The notes beneath the pieces are model-generated. The model saw only the letters and a program-made list of their open reading frames with translations. It was not told where the DNA came from and did no database searches. Both the position numbers and the translations under genes were made by a program. A stretch of 64,000 nt of DNA, taken from contig NZ_CP063400.1 of NCBI RefSeq assembly GCF_021729865.1, positions 2,418,001-2,482,000 on the forward strand. Direction: 5' to 3'. This DNA is from Hydrogenophaga sp. SL48. Lineage in GTDB: Bacteria > Pseudomonadota > Gammaproteobacteria > Burkholderiales > Burkholderiaceae_C. Shown here one piece after another: positions 35,624 through 45,023 of the stretch (position 1 is the first letter of the stretch; every line of letters begins with the position of its first letter).

Positions 35624-36610
35624 ATGAGCATCGCTTCCAAGTTCATCGCCGCCGCCGTCTCGGCCGTCGCCCTGACCGCCACCGCCAACCCGCTGGACAA
35701 GACCGAGTGCATCGCCCCCGCCAAGCCCGGCGGTGGTTTCGACCTCACCTGCAAGCTGGTGCAGAGCGCGCTGCAGGAGGGCAAGTTCATCGCCGACCCG
35801 ATGCGCGTGACGTACATGCCCGGTGGCATCGGCGCCGTGGCCTACAACACCGTGATCGCGCAGAAGCCCGACGCGGCCAACGCCATCGTCGCGTTCTCCG
35901 GCGGCTCACTGCTCAACCTCGCGCAGGGCAAGTTCGGCCGCTACACCGAGAACGACGTGCGCTGGCTCGCCGCCATCGGCACCGACTACGGGGCCGTGGT
36001 GGTGGCCGAGAACTCGCCCTTCAAATCGCTCAAGGACGTGATGGCCGCGATGAAGGCCGACCCGACCAAGGTGGTGCTGGGCGCCGGCGGCACCGTGGGC
36101 AGCCAGGACTGGATGAAGGCGGCGCTCACCGCACGCTCCGGCGGCGTGAACCCCAAGACCATGCGCTACGTGGCCTTCGAAGGCGGCGGCGAGGCGCTGA
36201 CCGCGCTGCAGGGCGGCCACATCCACGTCTTCACCGGCGACGCGGCCGAGGCCCAGCAGCAGATCAAGGCCGGTGCCAAGGTGCGCATCCTGGCGGTGAT
36301 GAACGACAAGCGCCTCACCGGCGACATGGCGAACATCCCCACCGCCACGGAACAGGGGTACGACGTGGACTGGCCCATCGTGCGTGGCTTCTACCTCGGC
36401 CCCAAGGTGAACGACGCCGACTACAAGGTCTGGGCCGACACCTTCAGCAAGCTGATGGCCACCCCCGCCTACGACAAGCTGCGCAGCGAGCGCGGCCTGT
36501 TCCCGATGGCGATGACCGGCGCGCCGCTGGACGCCTACGTCAAGAAGCAGGTGGCCGGCTACCGCAAGCTGGCCGAAGAGTTCGGCCTGAACGTCGTGCC
36601 CGCCAAGTAA
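35624..36610 (+). CDS. tctC: Tricarboxylate-binding receptor TctC
   Basis: This 328-residue periplasmic receptor of the TctCBA importer starts at 35624 after GAGGAGA, with a signal peptide of about 24 residues. The mature protein has AKPGGGFDLTCKL and YMPGGIGAVAYN in the positions of the Bug ligand loops, but its sequence diverges from the five other Bug proteins here, as real TctC does. The 32-codon in-frame extension upstream covers the promoter and was rejected. It is followed by tctB and tctA. Confidence 0.9.
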   Translation: MSIASKFIAAAVSAVALTATANPLDKTECIAPAKPGGGFDLTCKLVQSALQEGKFIADPMRVTYMPGGIGAVAYNTVIAQKPDAANAIVAFSGGSLLNLAQGKFGRYTENDVRWLAAIGTDYGAVVVAENSPFKSLKDVMAAMKADPTKVVLGAGGTVGSQDWMKAALTARSGGVNPKTMRYVAFEGGGEALTALQGGHIHVFTGDAAEAQQQIKAGAKVRILAVMNDKRLTGDMANIPTATEQGYDVDWPIVRGFYLGPKVNDADYKVWADTFSKLMATPAYDKLRSERGLFPMAMTGAPLDAYVKKQVAGYRKLAEEFGLNVVPAK

Positions 36611-36697
36611 ACCCCCGCAGGGCCGCAACGGTCCTGCTTCGCGGCGCCACCCCACGCGGTGGCCCGCCCTTTTCTCCCTTTTCACCGGAGTCCCCCC

Positions 36698-37144
36698 ATG
36701 AGTGACCGCGTCCTCGGCGCGGTGTGTGTAGTCGCGTCCGCCGCCATGGCCTGGGCCGCGCAAGACTACGCCGCCGCCATCTCCTACGAACCCGTCGGCC
36801 CGCGCGCGTTTCCGCTGCTGCTGGCCGTCGGCCTGGGCCTGTCTGGCCTGTGGCTGGTGCTGCGCCCCACAGGCGGGGCCGAGTCCTTTCGCGGCGTGCC
36901 CTGGAAGGCCACTGCGCTGTGCGCGGCCGCCGTGCTGGCCTACGCGCTGCTGTTCCAGTGGCTGGGCTTTGCGCTGGCCACGGCGCTGATGGCACTGCCG
37001 GTGGGCATGGCGTTCGGCGGCAGCTGGAAACAGTCGCTCACCGGTGGCGCCGCGCTGGGCCTGGTGCTGTTCCTGCTGTTCGACAAGGTGCTGGACGTGG
37101 TGCTGCCCACCGGGCCGCTGTCTGCCGCTCTCGGAGGGAGCTGA
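36698..37144 (+). CDS. tctB: Tricarboxylate transporter small membrane subunit TctB
   Basis: This 148-residue inner-membrane protein has four hydrophobic helices and the family motif YEPVGPRAFPLLLAVGL after the first helix. With TctA it forms the proton- or sodium-driven permease. The ATG at 36698 sits after an AG-rich stretch (CCGGAG). It ends 1 base before tctA. Confidence 0.9.
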   Translation: MSDRVLGAVCVVASAAMAWAAQDYAAAISYEPVGPRAFPLLLAVGLGLSGLWLVLRPTGGAESFRGVPWKATALCAAAVLAYALLFQWLGFALATALMALPVGMAFGGSWKQSLTGGAALGLVLFLLFDKVLDVVLPTGPLSAALGGS

Positions 37145-37145
37145 C

Positions 37146-38657
37146 ATGGACACCCTGCAACACCTGATCCTGGGCTTTGGCGTGGCGCTGACCCCGACCA
37201 ACCTGCTGATTGCCGCGATGGGCTGCTTCATCGGCACCATCGTCGGCCTGCTGCCCGGACTGGGGCCGATCAACGGCGTGGCCATCCTGATGCCGCTGGC
37301 CTTCGCCATGAAGCTGCCGCCCGAGACCTCGCTGATCCTGCTGGCAGCCGTGTACATCGGCTGCGAGTACGGCGGGCGCATCTCATCGATCCTGCTCAAT
37401 GTGCCGGGCGACGCGGGCGCCATCATGACCGCGCTGGACGGCTACCCCATGGCGCGCCAGGGCCTGGGTGGGGTGGCGCTGTCGATCTCCGCCTGGAGCT
37501 CGTTCGTGGGTTCGCTGGTCGCCACCATCGGCATCGTGGTGATGGCGCCGCTGCTCGCCAGCTGGGCGCTGTCCTTCGGGCCAGCCGAGTACTTCGCGCT
37601 CATGTGTTTCGCCTTCGCTTGCATCGCCGGCCTCATGGGCGACGCGCCGGTCAAGGCCGGGCTGGCCGCGATCATCGGCCTGTCGATGTCGTGCGTCGGG
37701 CTCGACTCCAACTCGGGCGTCTACCGTTTCACCGGTGGCGACATTCACCTCTCCGACGGCATCCAGTTCGTGGTCGTCGTCATCGGCGTGTTTTCCATCA
37801 GCGAGCTGTTGCTGATGCTGCAAGAGCACCACAGCAGCGCCGGCCTGGTGACGAAGACCGGACGCATGCTCTTCAACTGGAAGGAGCTCAAGGCCACCTG
37901 GTGGGGCACGCTGCGCTCCAGCGTGGTGGGCTTCGGCGTGGGCGTGCTGCCCGGTGCGGGCGCCACCATCGCCAGCGCCATGACGTATTCGATGGAGAAG
38001 AGCCTGACCGACACCGAAGGCACGTTCGGCAAAGGCGACATCCGGGGTGTGGCCGCGCCCGAAGCGGCCAACAACTCGGCCGCCACCGGCTCCTTCGTGC
38101 CCATGCTCACGCTGGGCGTGCCCGGCTCGGGCACCACGGCGGTGATGGTGGGCGCGCTCTCGCTCTACAACATCACACCCGGCCCGGCGCTGTTCACCCA
38201 GCAGCCCGATCTGGTGTGGGGCCTGATCGCCTCGCTGTTCCTGGCCAACGTCATCCTGCTGGTGATGAACATCCCGCTGGTGGGCGTGTTCACCAAGGTG
38301 CTGAGCGTGCCCAACTGGCTGCTGGTGCCCGGCATCGTGGCGGTCAGCAGCGTGGGCGTGTACGCGGTGCACGCCACCACGTTCGACCTGGTGCTGATGA
38401 CGGCCCTCGGCTTCGCGGCCTACCTGCTGCGCAAGCAGGGCATCCCGATGGCGCCGCTGATCCTGGGCTTTGTGCTCGGCGACATGATGGAACAGAACCT
38501 GCGCCGCGCGCTGTCGATCAGCAATGGCGACGCGGGCATCCTGGTCGGGAGCCCGATTTCGGTCGGCCTGTGGGTGGCCGCGGCGCTGATGCTGGTGGTG
38601 CCGCTGGGGATGCGGATGCTGTCCAGGCGCCACCATGCGGAGGCAGCGGCGACCTGA
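37146..38657 (+). CDS. tctA: Tricarboxylate transporter large membrane subunit TctA
   Basis: This 503-residue polytopic permease has about 11-12 helices. Hallmarks are GLLPGLGPINGVAILMPL near residue 35, CEYGGRISSILLNVPG near 75, GVLPGAGATIASAMTYSMEK near 270 and the following GVAAPEAANNSAATGSFVPMLTLGVPGSGTTAV block, cited here in parts. It is the only TctA in the window and the only obvious permease for all six Bug/TctC receptors. Confidence 0.95.
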   Translation: MDTLQHLILGFGVALTPTNLLIAAMGCFIGTIVGLLPGLGPINGVAILMPLAFAMKLPPETSLILLAAVYIGCEYGGRISSILLNVPGDAGAIMTALDGYPMARQGLGGVALSISAWSSFVGSLVATIGIVVMAPLLASWALSFGPAEYFALMCFAFACIAGLMGDAPVKAGLAAIIGLSMSCVGLDSNSGVYRFTGGDIHLSDGIQFVVVVIGVFSISELLLMLQEHHSSAGLVTKTGRMLFNWKELKATWWGTLRSSVVGFGVGVLPGAGATIASAMTYSMEKSLTDTEGTFGKGDIRGVAAPEAANNSAATGSFVPMLTLGVPGSGTTAVMVGALSLYNITPGPALFTQQPDLVWGLIASLFLANVILLVMNIPLVGVFTKVLSVPNWLLVPGIVAVSSVGVYAVHATTFDLVLMTALGFAAYLLRKQGIPMAPLILGFVLGDMMEQNLRRALSISNGDAGILVGSPISVGLWVAAALMLVVPLGMRMLSRRHHAEAAAT

Positions 38658-38708
38658 TCCTCAACGCCGCTCCGGGGAACGGTTCACGCGCAACCAGGGG
38701 ACCAGGTG

Positions 38709-39566
38709 TCATTCAACACCCAAGCCCCTCTTCATCAGCCGGGCGGTGGTGGAAGGAGATTCGTGCATGAGCCAGTGCCCCGCACCGCCCACCACCCGTT
38801 GCCTGCGCGGGGCGCCATCCGGTGCCACACCATCGGTCATGTCGTGGGGCACGGCGGTGACATCGTGCTCGGCCCAGAGCGTCAGGACCTCCCCGGGGTA
38901 GCGGCCCAGCGCCGGAGCCAGCGCCGCCGAGCGGGAGAACGGCTTGCTGCGGAAGCGGGTGTTCAGGCAACCGTGCCACTGGATCTCCCTCGCCAGCGCA
39001 TCCACGGCGGCCTCGCTGTGCAGCATTTGCGCGAGCAGGTTGTGCCGCATGCGATTCGCCCATTGAACTGGATCATGGTCAGGGTCCAGATGTCGCCAGG
39101 GCATGGGTGAGACGGTCTGCCGGCGCGGCCCACCATGCCCCGCAGGACCGATCAGCACCAGTCGCTGCACATGCTCACGCTGTGCGGCCAGCTGGGCGCT
39201 GACGAGACCTCCGAAAGAAAACCCGCCCAGAAGGATGGGCGCGTGGGCCCCCAGCAGCGCATCCAGGCTTTGCCGCAACTGGGCGACAAGCTCGGTGAGC
39301 CCCCCGGTGGGCGCGAGCGTGGTCTCACCGTAGCCGGGCATGTCGGGCATCCACAGGCTGAAGCTGGAAGAGAGCTCGGGGATCACCCGGGCCCAGTGCA
39401 GCCAGCTGCCGTGGCCGCCATGCAGCAGCACCAGGGGTGGGCCACTCCCCACCCGGCGCCAGACCATGTGGTGTCCGAGGATCGGCTGGGCGATGCGCTC
39501 ACACACCGACTCCAGTGCGGCGATCTGCGCGCAGGCGGTCGCCCTGCACGGACCACATCCCTCCAT
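38709..39566 (-). CDS. Alpha/beta hydrolase (MhpC-like)
   Basis: This 285-residue hydrolase has LLHGGHGSWLHW near residue 50 (oxyanion), the nucleophile elbow GGFSFGG near 120 and a late GGAGHWLMHESP with the catalytic His. It probably cleaves an ester, thioester or C-C bond of a degradation intermediate. The ATG at 39566 lies 2 bases after the receptor stop, so it closes an operon of Bug receptor, CoA-transferase, Bug receptor and hydrolase. Longer in-frame ORF upstream overlaps the receptor gene and is false. Confidence 0.82.
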   Translation of the reverse strand: MEGCGPCRATACAQIAALESVCERIAQPILGHHMVWRRVGSGPPLVLLHGGHGSWLHWARVIPELSSSFSLWMPDMPGYGETTLAPTGGLTELVAQLRQSLDALLGAHAPILLGGFSFGGLVSAQLAAQREHVQRLVLIGPAGHGGPRRQTVSPMPWRHLDPDHDPVQWANRMRHNLLAQMLHSEAAVDALAREIQWHGCLNTRFRSKPFSRSAALAPALGRYPGEVLTLWAEHDVTAVPHDMTDGVAPDGAPRRQRVVGGAGHWLMHESPSTTARLMKRGLGVE

Positions 39567-39568
39567 GC

Positions 39569-40567
39569 TCAATCCGCCTTGATGGACTGGACCTGGATCA
39601 CCTTCTTCCACTTGGCGATGTCGGCGCGGTAGAGAGCGTCGGCGGTGGCCGGCGCGTCCAGCGTCAGCGTCAGGCCTTCGGCGCGGATGCGTTTGCGAAA
39701 CTCTTCGCTGTCGGCCGCGCGCTGGATCGACTGGTACAGCTGCTGCACCAGCGGTGCGGGTGTGCCGCCAGCCACGAAGATGCCGTACCAGACCGGCGCG
39801 GCGTAGCCGCTCAGCCCAGCCTCGGCAAAGGTGGGCACGTCGGGCAGCAGGGCCGAACGGTTTGCGCTGGTGACGGCCAGCGCGCGCAGCTTGCCGTTGG
39901 CCAGGTAAGGCGCGACGCTGGGCAAGGTGCCGAAGGCCACGTCGATCTGCCCGCCCATGAGGTCGGTCATGGCCGGAGTGGCGCCCCGGTAGGGCACGTG
40001 GATCACGAACACCTTGGCGGTGGTCTTGAGCAACTCGGCGGCCAGGTGGGTGGAGGTGCCATTGCCGGCCGAACCGTAGGTGAAGCGACCGGGCTTGGCA
40101 CGCGCCTGCGCCAGAAAGTCCGAGGCCGACCGGATCGGGCTGTCGGGCCGCACCACCGCCACGTTGGGCGCATGGCCGAGCACGGTGACGGCCGCCAGCC
40201 CGGTCTCGGCCGGGTAAGGCAACCTGGGGTTCAGGCCCGGCACGATGGCCACCGCGCTGGTGTTGAGCAGCAGCGTGAGGCCATCGGGCGCGCTCTTGGA
40301 CACGAAGTCGTTGCCCACCACGGTGCCGGCACCGGCCTTGTTGTCCACGATGACCGATTGCCCCCACATCTTCGACAGGCTGTCGGCGAGGGCACGCGCC
40401 ATGGTGTCGGTGCCGCCACCGGCGGGAAACGGCACCACCAGGCGCACCGGCTTGGCAGGGAAGGCACCGGCGGTCTGGGCCAGGGCGGGCACCGACGCAC
40501 AGGCCAGGCCCGCGGCCAGGATCAGTTCGCGGCGCCGAATGAATGCGGGCTGTGAAGGTGGGTTCAT
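39569..40567 (-). CDS. Bug-family periplasmic receptor
   Basis: This 332-residue solute receptor has a signal region FIRRRELILAAGLACASVPALAQ (split around the RRR), which may be Tat-type. Bug motifs are PVRLVVPFPAGGGTDTMAR, DNKAGAGTVVGND and TYGSAGNGTSTHLAAEL. An alternative TTG start lies 18 bases upstream. It sits between a CoA-transferase and a hydrolase gene. The ligand is probably an organic acid; no cognate permease is adjacent. Confidence 0.9.
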   Translation of the reverse strand: MNPPSQPAFIRRRELILAAGLACASVPALAQTAGAFPAKPVRLVVPFPAGGGTDTMARALADSLSKMWGQSVIVDNKAGAGTVVGNDFVSKSAPDGLTLLLNTSAVAIVPGLNPRLPYPAETGLAAVTVLGHAPNVAVVRPDSPIRSASDFLAQARAKPGRFTYGSAGNGTSTHLAAELLKTTAKVFVIHVPYRGATPAMTDLMGGQIDVAFGTLPSVAPYLANGKLRALAVTSANRSALLPDVPTFAEAGLSGYAAPVWYGIFVAGGTPAPLVQQLYQSIQRAADSEEFRKRIRAEGLTLTLDAPATADALYRADIAKWKKVIQVQSIKAD

Positions 40568-40604
40568 GGGAGTCGTTGAGTTCAAGACAGAGAGCGCAAG
40601 ACGC

Positions 40605-41798
40605 TCAGGAAATCACGCCCAGGACACGCAGGGCTTCGATGTCGGCAGACGGGTAGCCCAAAGCGGACAGCAGGTCGTGGTTCTGCGCGCCCACGGCTTG
40701 CGGCGGCGATGTGACCTGCACCGGGCTGCGCGAGAGCTGGAAGCCGGACACCGGAACGGTCAGGCCCGCCAGCGCACCGGCGTCGCCCGCGAACCGGTGC
40801 AGCACCTTGCGCCCGCGCACGTGTTCGTCCGCCAGCATGGCTTCCATGCGCTGCACCCGCGACACCGGCACGCGGTGTTCCCGCAGCAGCGGCTCCCAAT
40901 GGTCAACCGATTCGGTGGCAAAGATCTCGGTCAGGGTTTTGGCCTCCTCGGCGTAACCCTTGATCCGGTCCCGGTTGTTGTGCTTGACCAGATCGGAGCG
41001 CCCCAGCGCTTCCCAAAGCCGCCGCTGCTGCCGCAGATTGGAGGCCGACACCATCAGCGGCGCGTCGCTCGCCTGGTAACAGCCGATGGTGGCGAAGGGG
41101 TAGCGGTTGCCCTTCTGCTCCGGGTGCGCCCCGTTCCAGAGGTAACCGGTCAGGTGCGAACTGGCGAGGATCATCGCCACGTCACACATCGCCACCTCGA
41201 CGAACTGGCCCAGGCCATCGTCCTGACTGCGCTGCAGCAGCGCCGCGAGGATGGCCATGGCGGCGGTGGTGCCGGTGGCGTAGTCCACCACCGGTGCACC
41301 GCATTTCACGGGCGCCGTGCCCGGCTCGCCGGTCATGGCCATCATCCCGGAGTAGGCCTGCACCACGCCGTCGTAGGCGGTCAGCTCGCGCTTGGGGCCG
41401 GTGCTGCCGAAGGCCGAGATGGAGCAGTAGACCAGCCGCGGGTTGATGGCCGACAGGTCCGCATAACCCAGGCCCAGCGCATCGAAGGCACCGGAGCGGT
41501 AGTTCTCGATCAGCACATCGGCGGTCAACACCAGTTGCCGCAGCACCTGGCGCCCAGCCTCGGTCTTGAGGTTGAGCGCCAGGGCCTTTTTGTTCGACGC
41601 CTGCGACAGAAACGCCGTGCCCATGCCGGCGTCGTTGAGCGCGGCGTCCGAGCCCTGGTAGCGGGCCTGGTCGGGCTCGTCGGGTGACTCGATCTTGATG
41701 ACCTCGGCGCCCATCACCGCCAGCTGGTAGCCCGCGAACGGGCCGGCCAGCACATGGGTCAGGTCCAGAACGCGGATATTTTGAAGAACAGGTTTCAT
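40605..41798 (-). CDS. Family III acyl-CoA transferase (CaiB/BaiF)
   Basis: This 397-residue protein transfers CoA between carboxylic acids. It starts MKPVLQNIRVLDLTHVLAGPFAG, the family N-terminus, and has the active Asp region in 'GLGQFVEVAMCDV' and the motifs YCSISAFGSTGPKRE, VVDYATGTTAAMA. The start at 41798 follows GGAAAG; a 21-codon extension covers the repeat and is rejected. It is the activating enzyme of the surrounding acid-degradation cluster. Donor and acceptor are unknown. Confidence 0.9.
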   Translation of the reverse strand: MKPVLQNIRVLDLTHVLAGPFAGYQLAVMGAEVIKIESPDEPDQARYQGSDAALNDAGMGTAFLSQASNKKALALNLKTEAGRQVLRQLVLTADVLIENYRSGAFDALGLGYADLSAINPRLVYCSISAFGSTGPKRELTAYDGVVQAYSGMMAMTGEPGTAPVKCGAPVVDYATGTTAAMAILAALLQRSQDDGLGQFVEVAMCDVAMILASSHLTGYLWNGAHPEQKGNRYPFATIGCYQASDAPLMVSASNLRQQRRLWEALGRSDLVKHNNRDRIKGYAEEAKTLTEIFATESVDHWEPLLREHRVPVSRVQRMEAMLADEHVRGRKVLHRFAGDAGALAGLTVPVSGFQLSRSPVQVTSPPQAVGAQNHDLLSALGYPSADIEALRVLGVIS

Positions 41799-41817
41799 TT
41801 CAGCTTTCCACGGCACC

Positions 41818-41950
41818 GGAGCGCCAGCCGCACCGCATGAAACAGCGCCACCCAGGGGCACCGAGGAACCGGCTTCGCCGGGCCTCTGGTGCCGTCCTCC
41901 TCCCGCCGAAGGCGAGAGAGGGGGAAGACGCGAAGCGGCGCAGGGGGTGG
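41818..41950 (-). repeat. Stop-codon-proximal structured repeat, copy 3
   Basis: This 133-base element starts 2 bases after the Bug stop at 41953, in the gene direction. It includes the nested hairpin GGCACC-GAGG / CCTC-GGTGCC enclosing CCGGC/GCCGG and a second GC-rich part. It is nearly identical to 57806-57937. Confidence 0.75.
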
Positions 41951-41952
41951 TT

Positions 41953-42939
41953 TCACTTATTCAGCACATCGGCCTTGACGATCTTGGACCAGCGAACGAT
42001 TTCGGCACGCACGAAGGCGTCGAACTCGGCCGGCGTGCCGGTCTGCACGACCATGCCCTCGCTCACCACCTTGGACTTGAAGATCTCGCTGCTGGCGGCC
42101 TTGCGCGTGGCGGCGTTGAGCTTGTCGATCACCGCCGCGGGCGTGCCGGCCGGCGCGTAGAAGCCGTACCAGCCTTCGGTGGCGTAACCGGGCACACCGG
42201 CCTCGGACACGGTCGGCACGCTGGGATACGCCGTGGAGCGCTCGGCCGAGGTGACGGCCAGTGCGCGCAGCTTGCCGCTGTCGATGAAGCTGCCCACCGA
42301 GCCGGAGGTGGCAAAGATCATGTCGGTCTGACCGCCCAGCAGGTCGGTGAGCGCCGGGCCCGACCCCTTGTAGGCCACGTGCTTGATCTGGACCTTGGCC
42401 ATGTCGGCGAACAGCGCACCGGCCAGGTGGGACGAGGTGCCGTTGCCGGGCGACGCGTAGGTCAGCTTGTCCGGATCGGCCTTCGCGGCGGCGATGACAT
42501 CCTTGAGCGACTTGAACGGGCTGTCAGCACGCACCACCAGCACGTTGGGTGAGCGCACGATCATGGACACCGGCGCGAAGTCCTTCTCGGTCGAGTAGGG
42601 CATCTTCGGCATCAGGCTGGGGTTGACCGCGTGCGCGATCGACGAGACCACCAGCGTGTAGCCATCGGGCGCACTCTTGGCCACCAGGTCGGTGCCGATG
42701 AGGGTGCTGGCGCCCGGCTTGTTGTCCACCACGACGGGTTGCCCCAGTTCCTTGGCCATCTCCACCGCCAGCGTGCGGGCGATCAGGTCCGTGCCACCGG
42801 CGGGAGCGAACGGCACCACCAGCTTGATGGGCTTGTCGGGGAAAGCGTGGGCGCTGGACAGGCCCACGATCAATGCGACGGTGATGCCTGTCGCGGCCTT
42901 GGCAAAGGCCTTGAGGCCCTGGGTGAAAGATGGTTGCAT
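41953..42939 (-). CDS. Bug-family periplasmic receptor
   Basis: This 328-residue receptor has a signal peptide of about 32 residues ending SSAHA. Bug motifs are PIKLVVPFAPAGGTDLIART, DNKPGASTLIGTDLVAK and TYASPGNGTSSHLAG. It is the first gene of a likely operon with the CoA-transferase. Three palindromes lie in the 212-base region in front of it. The probable ligand is a carboxylic acid of the cluster. Confidence 0.9.
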   Translation of the reverse strand: MQPSFTQGLKAFAKAATGITVALIVGLSSAHAFPDKPIKLVVPFAPAGGTDLIARTLAVEMAKELGQPVVVDNKPGASTLIGTDLVAKSAPDGYTLVVSSIAHAVNPSLMPKMPYSTEKDFAPVSMIVRSPNVLVVRADSPFKSLKDVIAAAKADPDKLTYASPGNGTSSHLAGALFADMAKVQIKHVAYKGSGPALTDLLGGQTDMIFATSGSVGSFIDSGKLRALAVTSAERSTAYPSVPTVSEAGVPGYATEGWYGFYAPAGTPAAVIDKLNAATRKAASSEIFKSKVVSEGMVVQTGTPAEFDAFVRAEIVRWSKIVKADVLNK

Positions 42940-43054
42940 GGAGGTCTCCGGTGTTTGTGGAAGGCGAGGTGTTTCAGGCTCCCTTGGGTCCGTCGAACAC
43001 GAACCGTGGAGGCTGTGAGAACTCTAGGGCGCAAGCCACACCAGCACATCACGT

Positions 43055-43128
43055 CAATTCCATTCAGTGGAAATTGAAGCGAAAACCACATAAGGTTTTC
43101 CATGGCCGGGACAGGAGAATCTTCTCCT
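43055..43128. promoter_or_regulatory. Three palindromes upstream of Bug gene
   Basis: In order: CAATTCCA/TGGAAATTG (43055-43076, one extra base), GAAAACC-ACATAA-GGTTTTC (43081-43100, perfect) and AGGAGAA-TC-TTCTCCT (43113-43128, perfect). The last two could end the upstream hydrolase transcript; the first may be an operator. Confidence 0.5.
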
Positions 43129-43151
43129 CAACCCCCGGGGGGAGCGGGCTC

Positions 43152-43961
43152 TTATTCCCGACCGAAAGCCGGGTCCACCCGGGCGTCCAGAAACTGCCGC
43201 AGCGCTCGGTTGAACTGCGAGGGCTGTTCAATGCAGGTCATGTGGGCGGCGTCCGACACCACCGCCAGCACCGAGTCGGGCAGCGCCCGGTGGATGGTCA
43301 GCGCCGACGCCAGGGGCGTCCCGATGTCGTGCTCGCCCACGATCACCAACACCGGGCAGGCAATCTCGTGCAGGCGGGACGTGGTGTTCACGCCCGAGAT
43401 GGCCGCGCAGCAGCCGGCCCACCCGTCGACCGACGTGCCGCCAATCGCCTGTGCCACCGCCGCCACCTGCTCGGGCTGCTGCTCGCGGTAGGCCTGCGTG
43501 AACCAGCGACCGATGGCCGGCTGCACCAGCGGTGCCATGCCCTGTTCCCGCGCCACCCGGATGCGCTCGTCCCAAACGGACTGCGGCGTGGCATGGTGTT
43601 CGCTGGTGGTGTCGGCCAGCACCAGGGCCTGCGTGAGCGAGGGGTGCTTGAGCGCGAACGTCTGCCCGATCATGCCGCCCATGGAGAACCCCACCCAGAC
43701 AGCGCTCTGAATGCCGACGTGCTTCATCAGCGCGGCGGCGTCGTCGGCCAGCTGGTCCAGCGTGTAGGGCCCTGCGGTCGCTTCGCTGCGACCGTGTCCG
43801 CGCGTGTCGTAGCGCAGCACACGGTAGCGCCCCGTGAGCGCAGGCATCTGCAGGTCCCACATGGCAATGTCGCAGCCCAGCGAGTGGGACATCACCAGCC
43901 AGGGACCGCTGTCTCCGTCAATGGCGTACTCGACCTCGATGCCGTTGAGGGTGGTTCGCAT
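43152..43961 (-). CDS. Alpha/beta hydrolase, 3-oxoadipate enol-lactonase-like
   Basis: This 269-residue hydrolase resembles PcaD. It has SHSLGCDIAMW near residue 26 (oxyanion and typical PcaD sequence), YDTRGHGRSE, the nucleophile elbow GFSMGGMIGQ, Asp in GEHDIGTP and His in DAAHMTCIEQP. PcaD hydrolyses 3-oxoadipate enol-lactone in the protocatechuate pathway. Here the gene lies after a sugar ABC transporter and a Bug receptor, without other pca ring-cleavage genes, so the real substrate may be another lactone or ester. Confidence 0.85.
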   Translation of the reverse strand: MRTTLNGIEVEYAIDGDSGPWLVMSHSLGCDIAMWDLQMPALTGRYRVLRYDTRGHGRSEATAGPYTLDQLADDAAALMKHVGIQSAVWVGFSMGGMIGQTFALKHPSLTQALVLADTTSEHHATPQSVWDERIRVAREQGMAPLVQPAIGRWFTQAYREQQPEQVAAVAQAIGGTSVDGWAGCCAAISGVNTTSRLHEIACPVLVIVGEHDIGTPLASALTIHRALPDSVLAVVSDAAHMTCIEQPSQFNRALRQFLDARVDPAFGRE

Positions 43962-43974
43962 GGCCGCGGGCTCC

Positions 43975-44970
43975 TCAGTTCGGCTGGATGTTCGCCGCTT
44001 TGGCGATGCGCGCGTACTTGGCGATCTCGGACTCGATCAGCGCCCGGAACTGTGCTGGCGAGGCCGTGGACTGCGTCACGCCCATGGCCATCAGCTGCTT
44101 CTGCACATCGGGCACGCGCAGGACCGCCGTCATGTCCTTGTGCAGCTGATCCACCACCGGTGCGGGCGTCTTGGCCGACACCAGCAGGCCGTACCAGAAC
44201 TTCCATTCGTAGCCCGCGATGCCCGCCTCTGCGACGGTGGGCACGTCGGGCAGGTCGGGAAGGCGCTTGTCGCCGGTCACGGCGAGTGCGCGAACCCGGC
44301 CCTCGTTCACCAGCTTGATCGCCGAGACATAGGGCGCCACGTGAAAGTGCACCCGACCCGCAATGGTTTCGGTCATGGCCTCACCGACCCCCTTGAACGG
44401 AATGTTCAACACGTCGATGCCCGCCTGCATGCAGAACAAGGCCGCCGCGAAGTGCGAGCTGCTGCCCACGCCCGCCGACGAGTAGTTCAACGCGCCGGGC
44501 TGGGCCTTCGCCTGTGCAACGAGATCGGCGAGGTCTTTGGCCTTCAGGTCCTTGGGCGCCACGATCAGCGCGGGACCGTCGCCAATCAGGGTGACCGGCG
44601 TGAAATCACGCAGCGTGTCGTAGGGCATCTTCTTGAAGATGGCGGGCGCCGTGGCGTGCGCGGGTGACACGCTCAGGATGGTCGTGCCGTCCGCCGGCGC
44701 GTTCAACACCGCCTGGGCCGCCAGCGTGCCGCCGGCCCCCAGCTTGTTCTCGACAAGGGCCGGAATGCCCCAGCGTTCCGAAATGCGGGCCGCCATGGCA
44801 CGGGCCGCCGCATCCGGCACACCGCCCGCACCAAAACCGACGACGAACTTGTAGAGCGGCAGTGCAGGCTTTGAGGGTTCGGCCGCCTGAGCCCAGGCGC
44901 CCAGGCTGGTGGGGAGTGTGCTGGCGGCCGCGGCCTGAAGCAGCCAGCGGCGGGTGTGGGTGGTGGTCAT
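43975..44970 (-). CDS. Bug-family periplasmic receptor
   Basis: This 331-residue receptor begins with a twin-Arg leader (TRRWLLQAAAAS) ending WAQA. Bug-type features are KFVVGFGAGGVPDAAARAM, VENKLGAGGTLAAQAV and NYSSAGVGSSSHFAAAL; the first loop lacks the usual PGGG. The ATG at 44970 follows AGGAG; the 19-codon extension upstream is rejected. It lies between the sugar ABC ATPase and the PcaD-like hydrolase in one long minus-strand unit. Confidence 0.9.
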   Translation of the reverse strand: MTTTHTRRWLLQAAAASTLPTSLGAWAQAAEPSKPALPLYKFVVGFGAGGVPDAAARAMAARISERWGIPALVENKLGAGGTLAAQAVLNAPADGTTILSVSPAHATAPAIFKKMPYDTLRDFTPVTLIGDGPALIVAPKDLKAKDLADLVAQAKAQPGALNYSSAGVGSSSHFAAALFCMQAGIDVLNIPFKGVGEAMTETIAGRVHFHVAPYVSAIKLVNEGRVRALAVTGDKRLPDLPDVPTVAEAGIAGYEWKFWYGLLVSAKTPAPVVDQLHKDMTAVLRVPDVQKQLMAMGVTQSTASPAQFRALIESEIAKYARIAKAANIQPN

Positions 44971-45023
44971 GGTGTGGTCTCCTGGCTGGTGAAATCCGCC
45001 TCTCGGTGCGCGCAAGCGCTCGC

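Noticed and set aside
43152..43961. Protocatechuate (pca) operon
   Set aside because: Only a PcaD-like hydrolase is here; ring-cleavage and cycloisomerase genes are missing, and the PcaF-type thiolase is in another unit.
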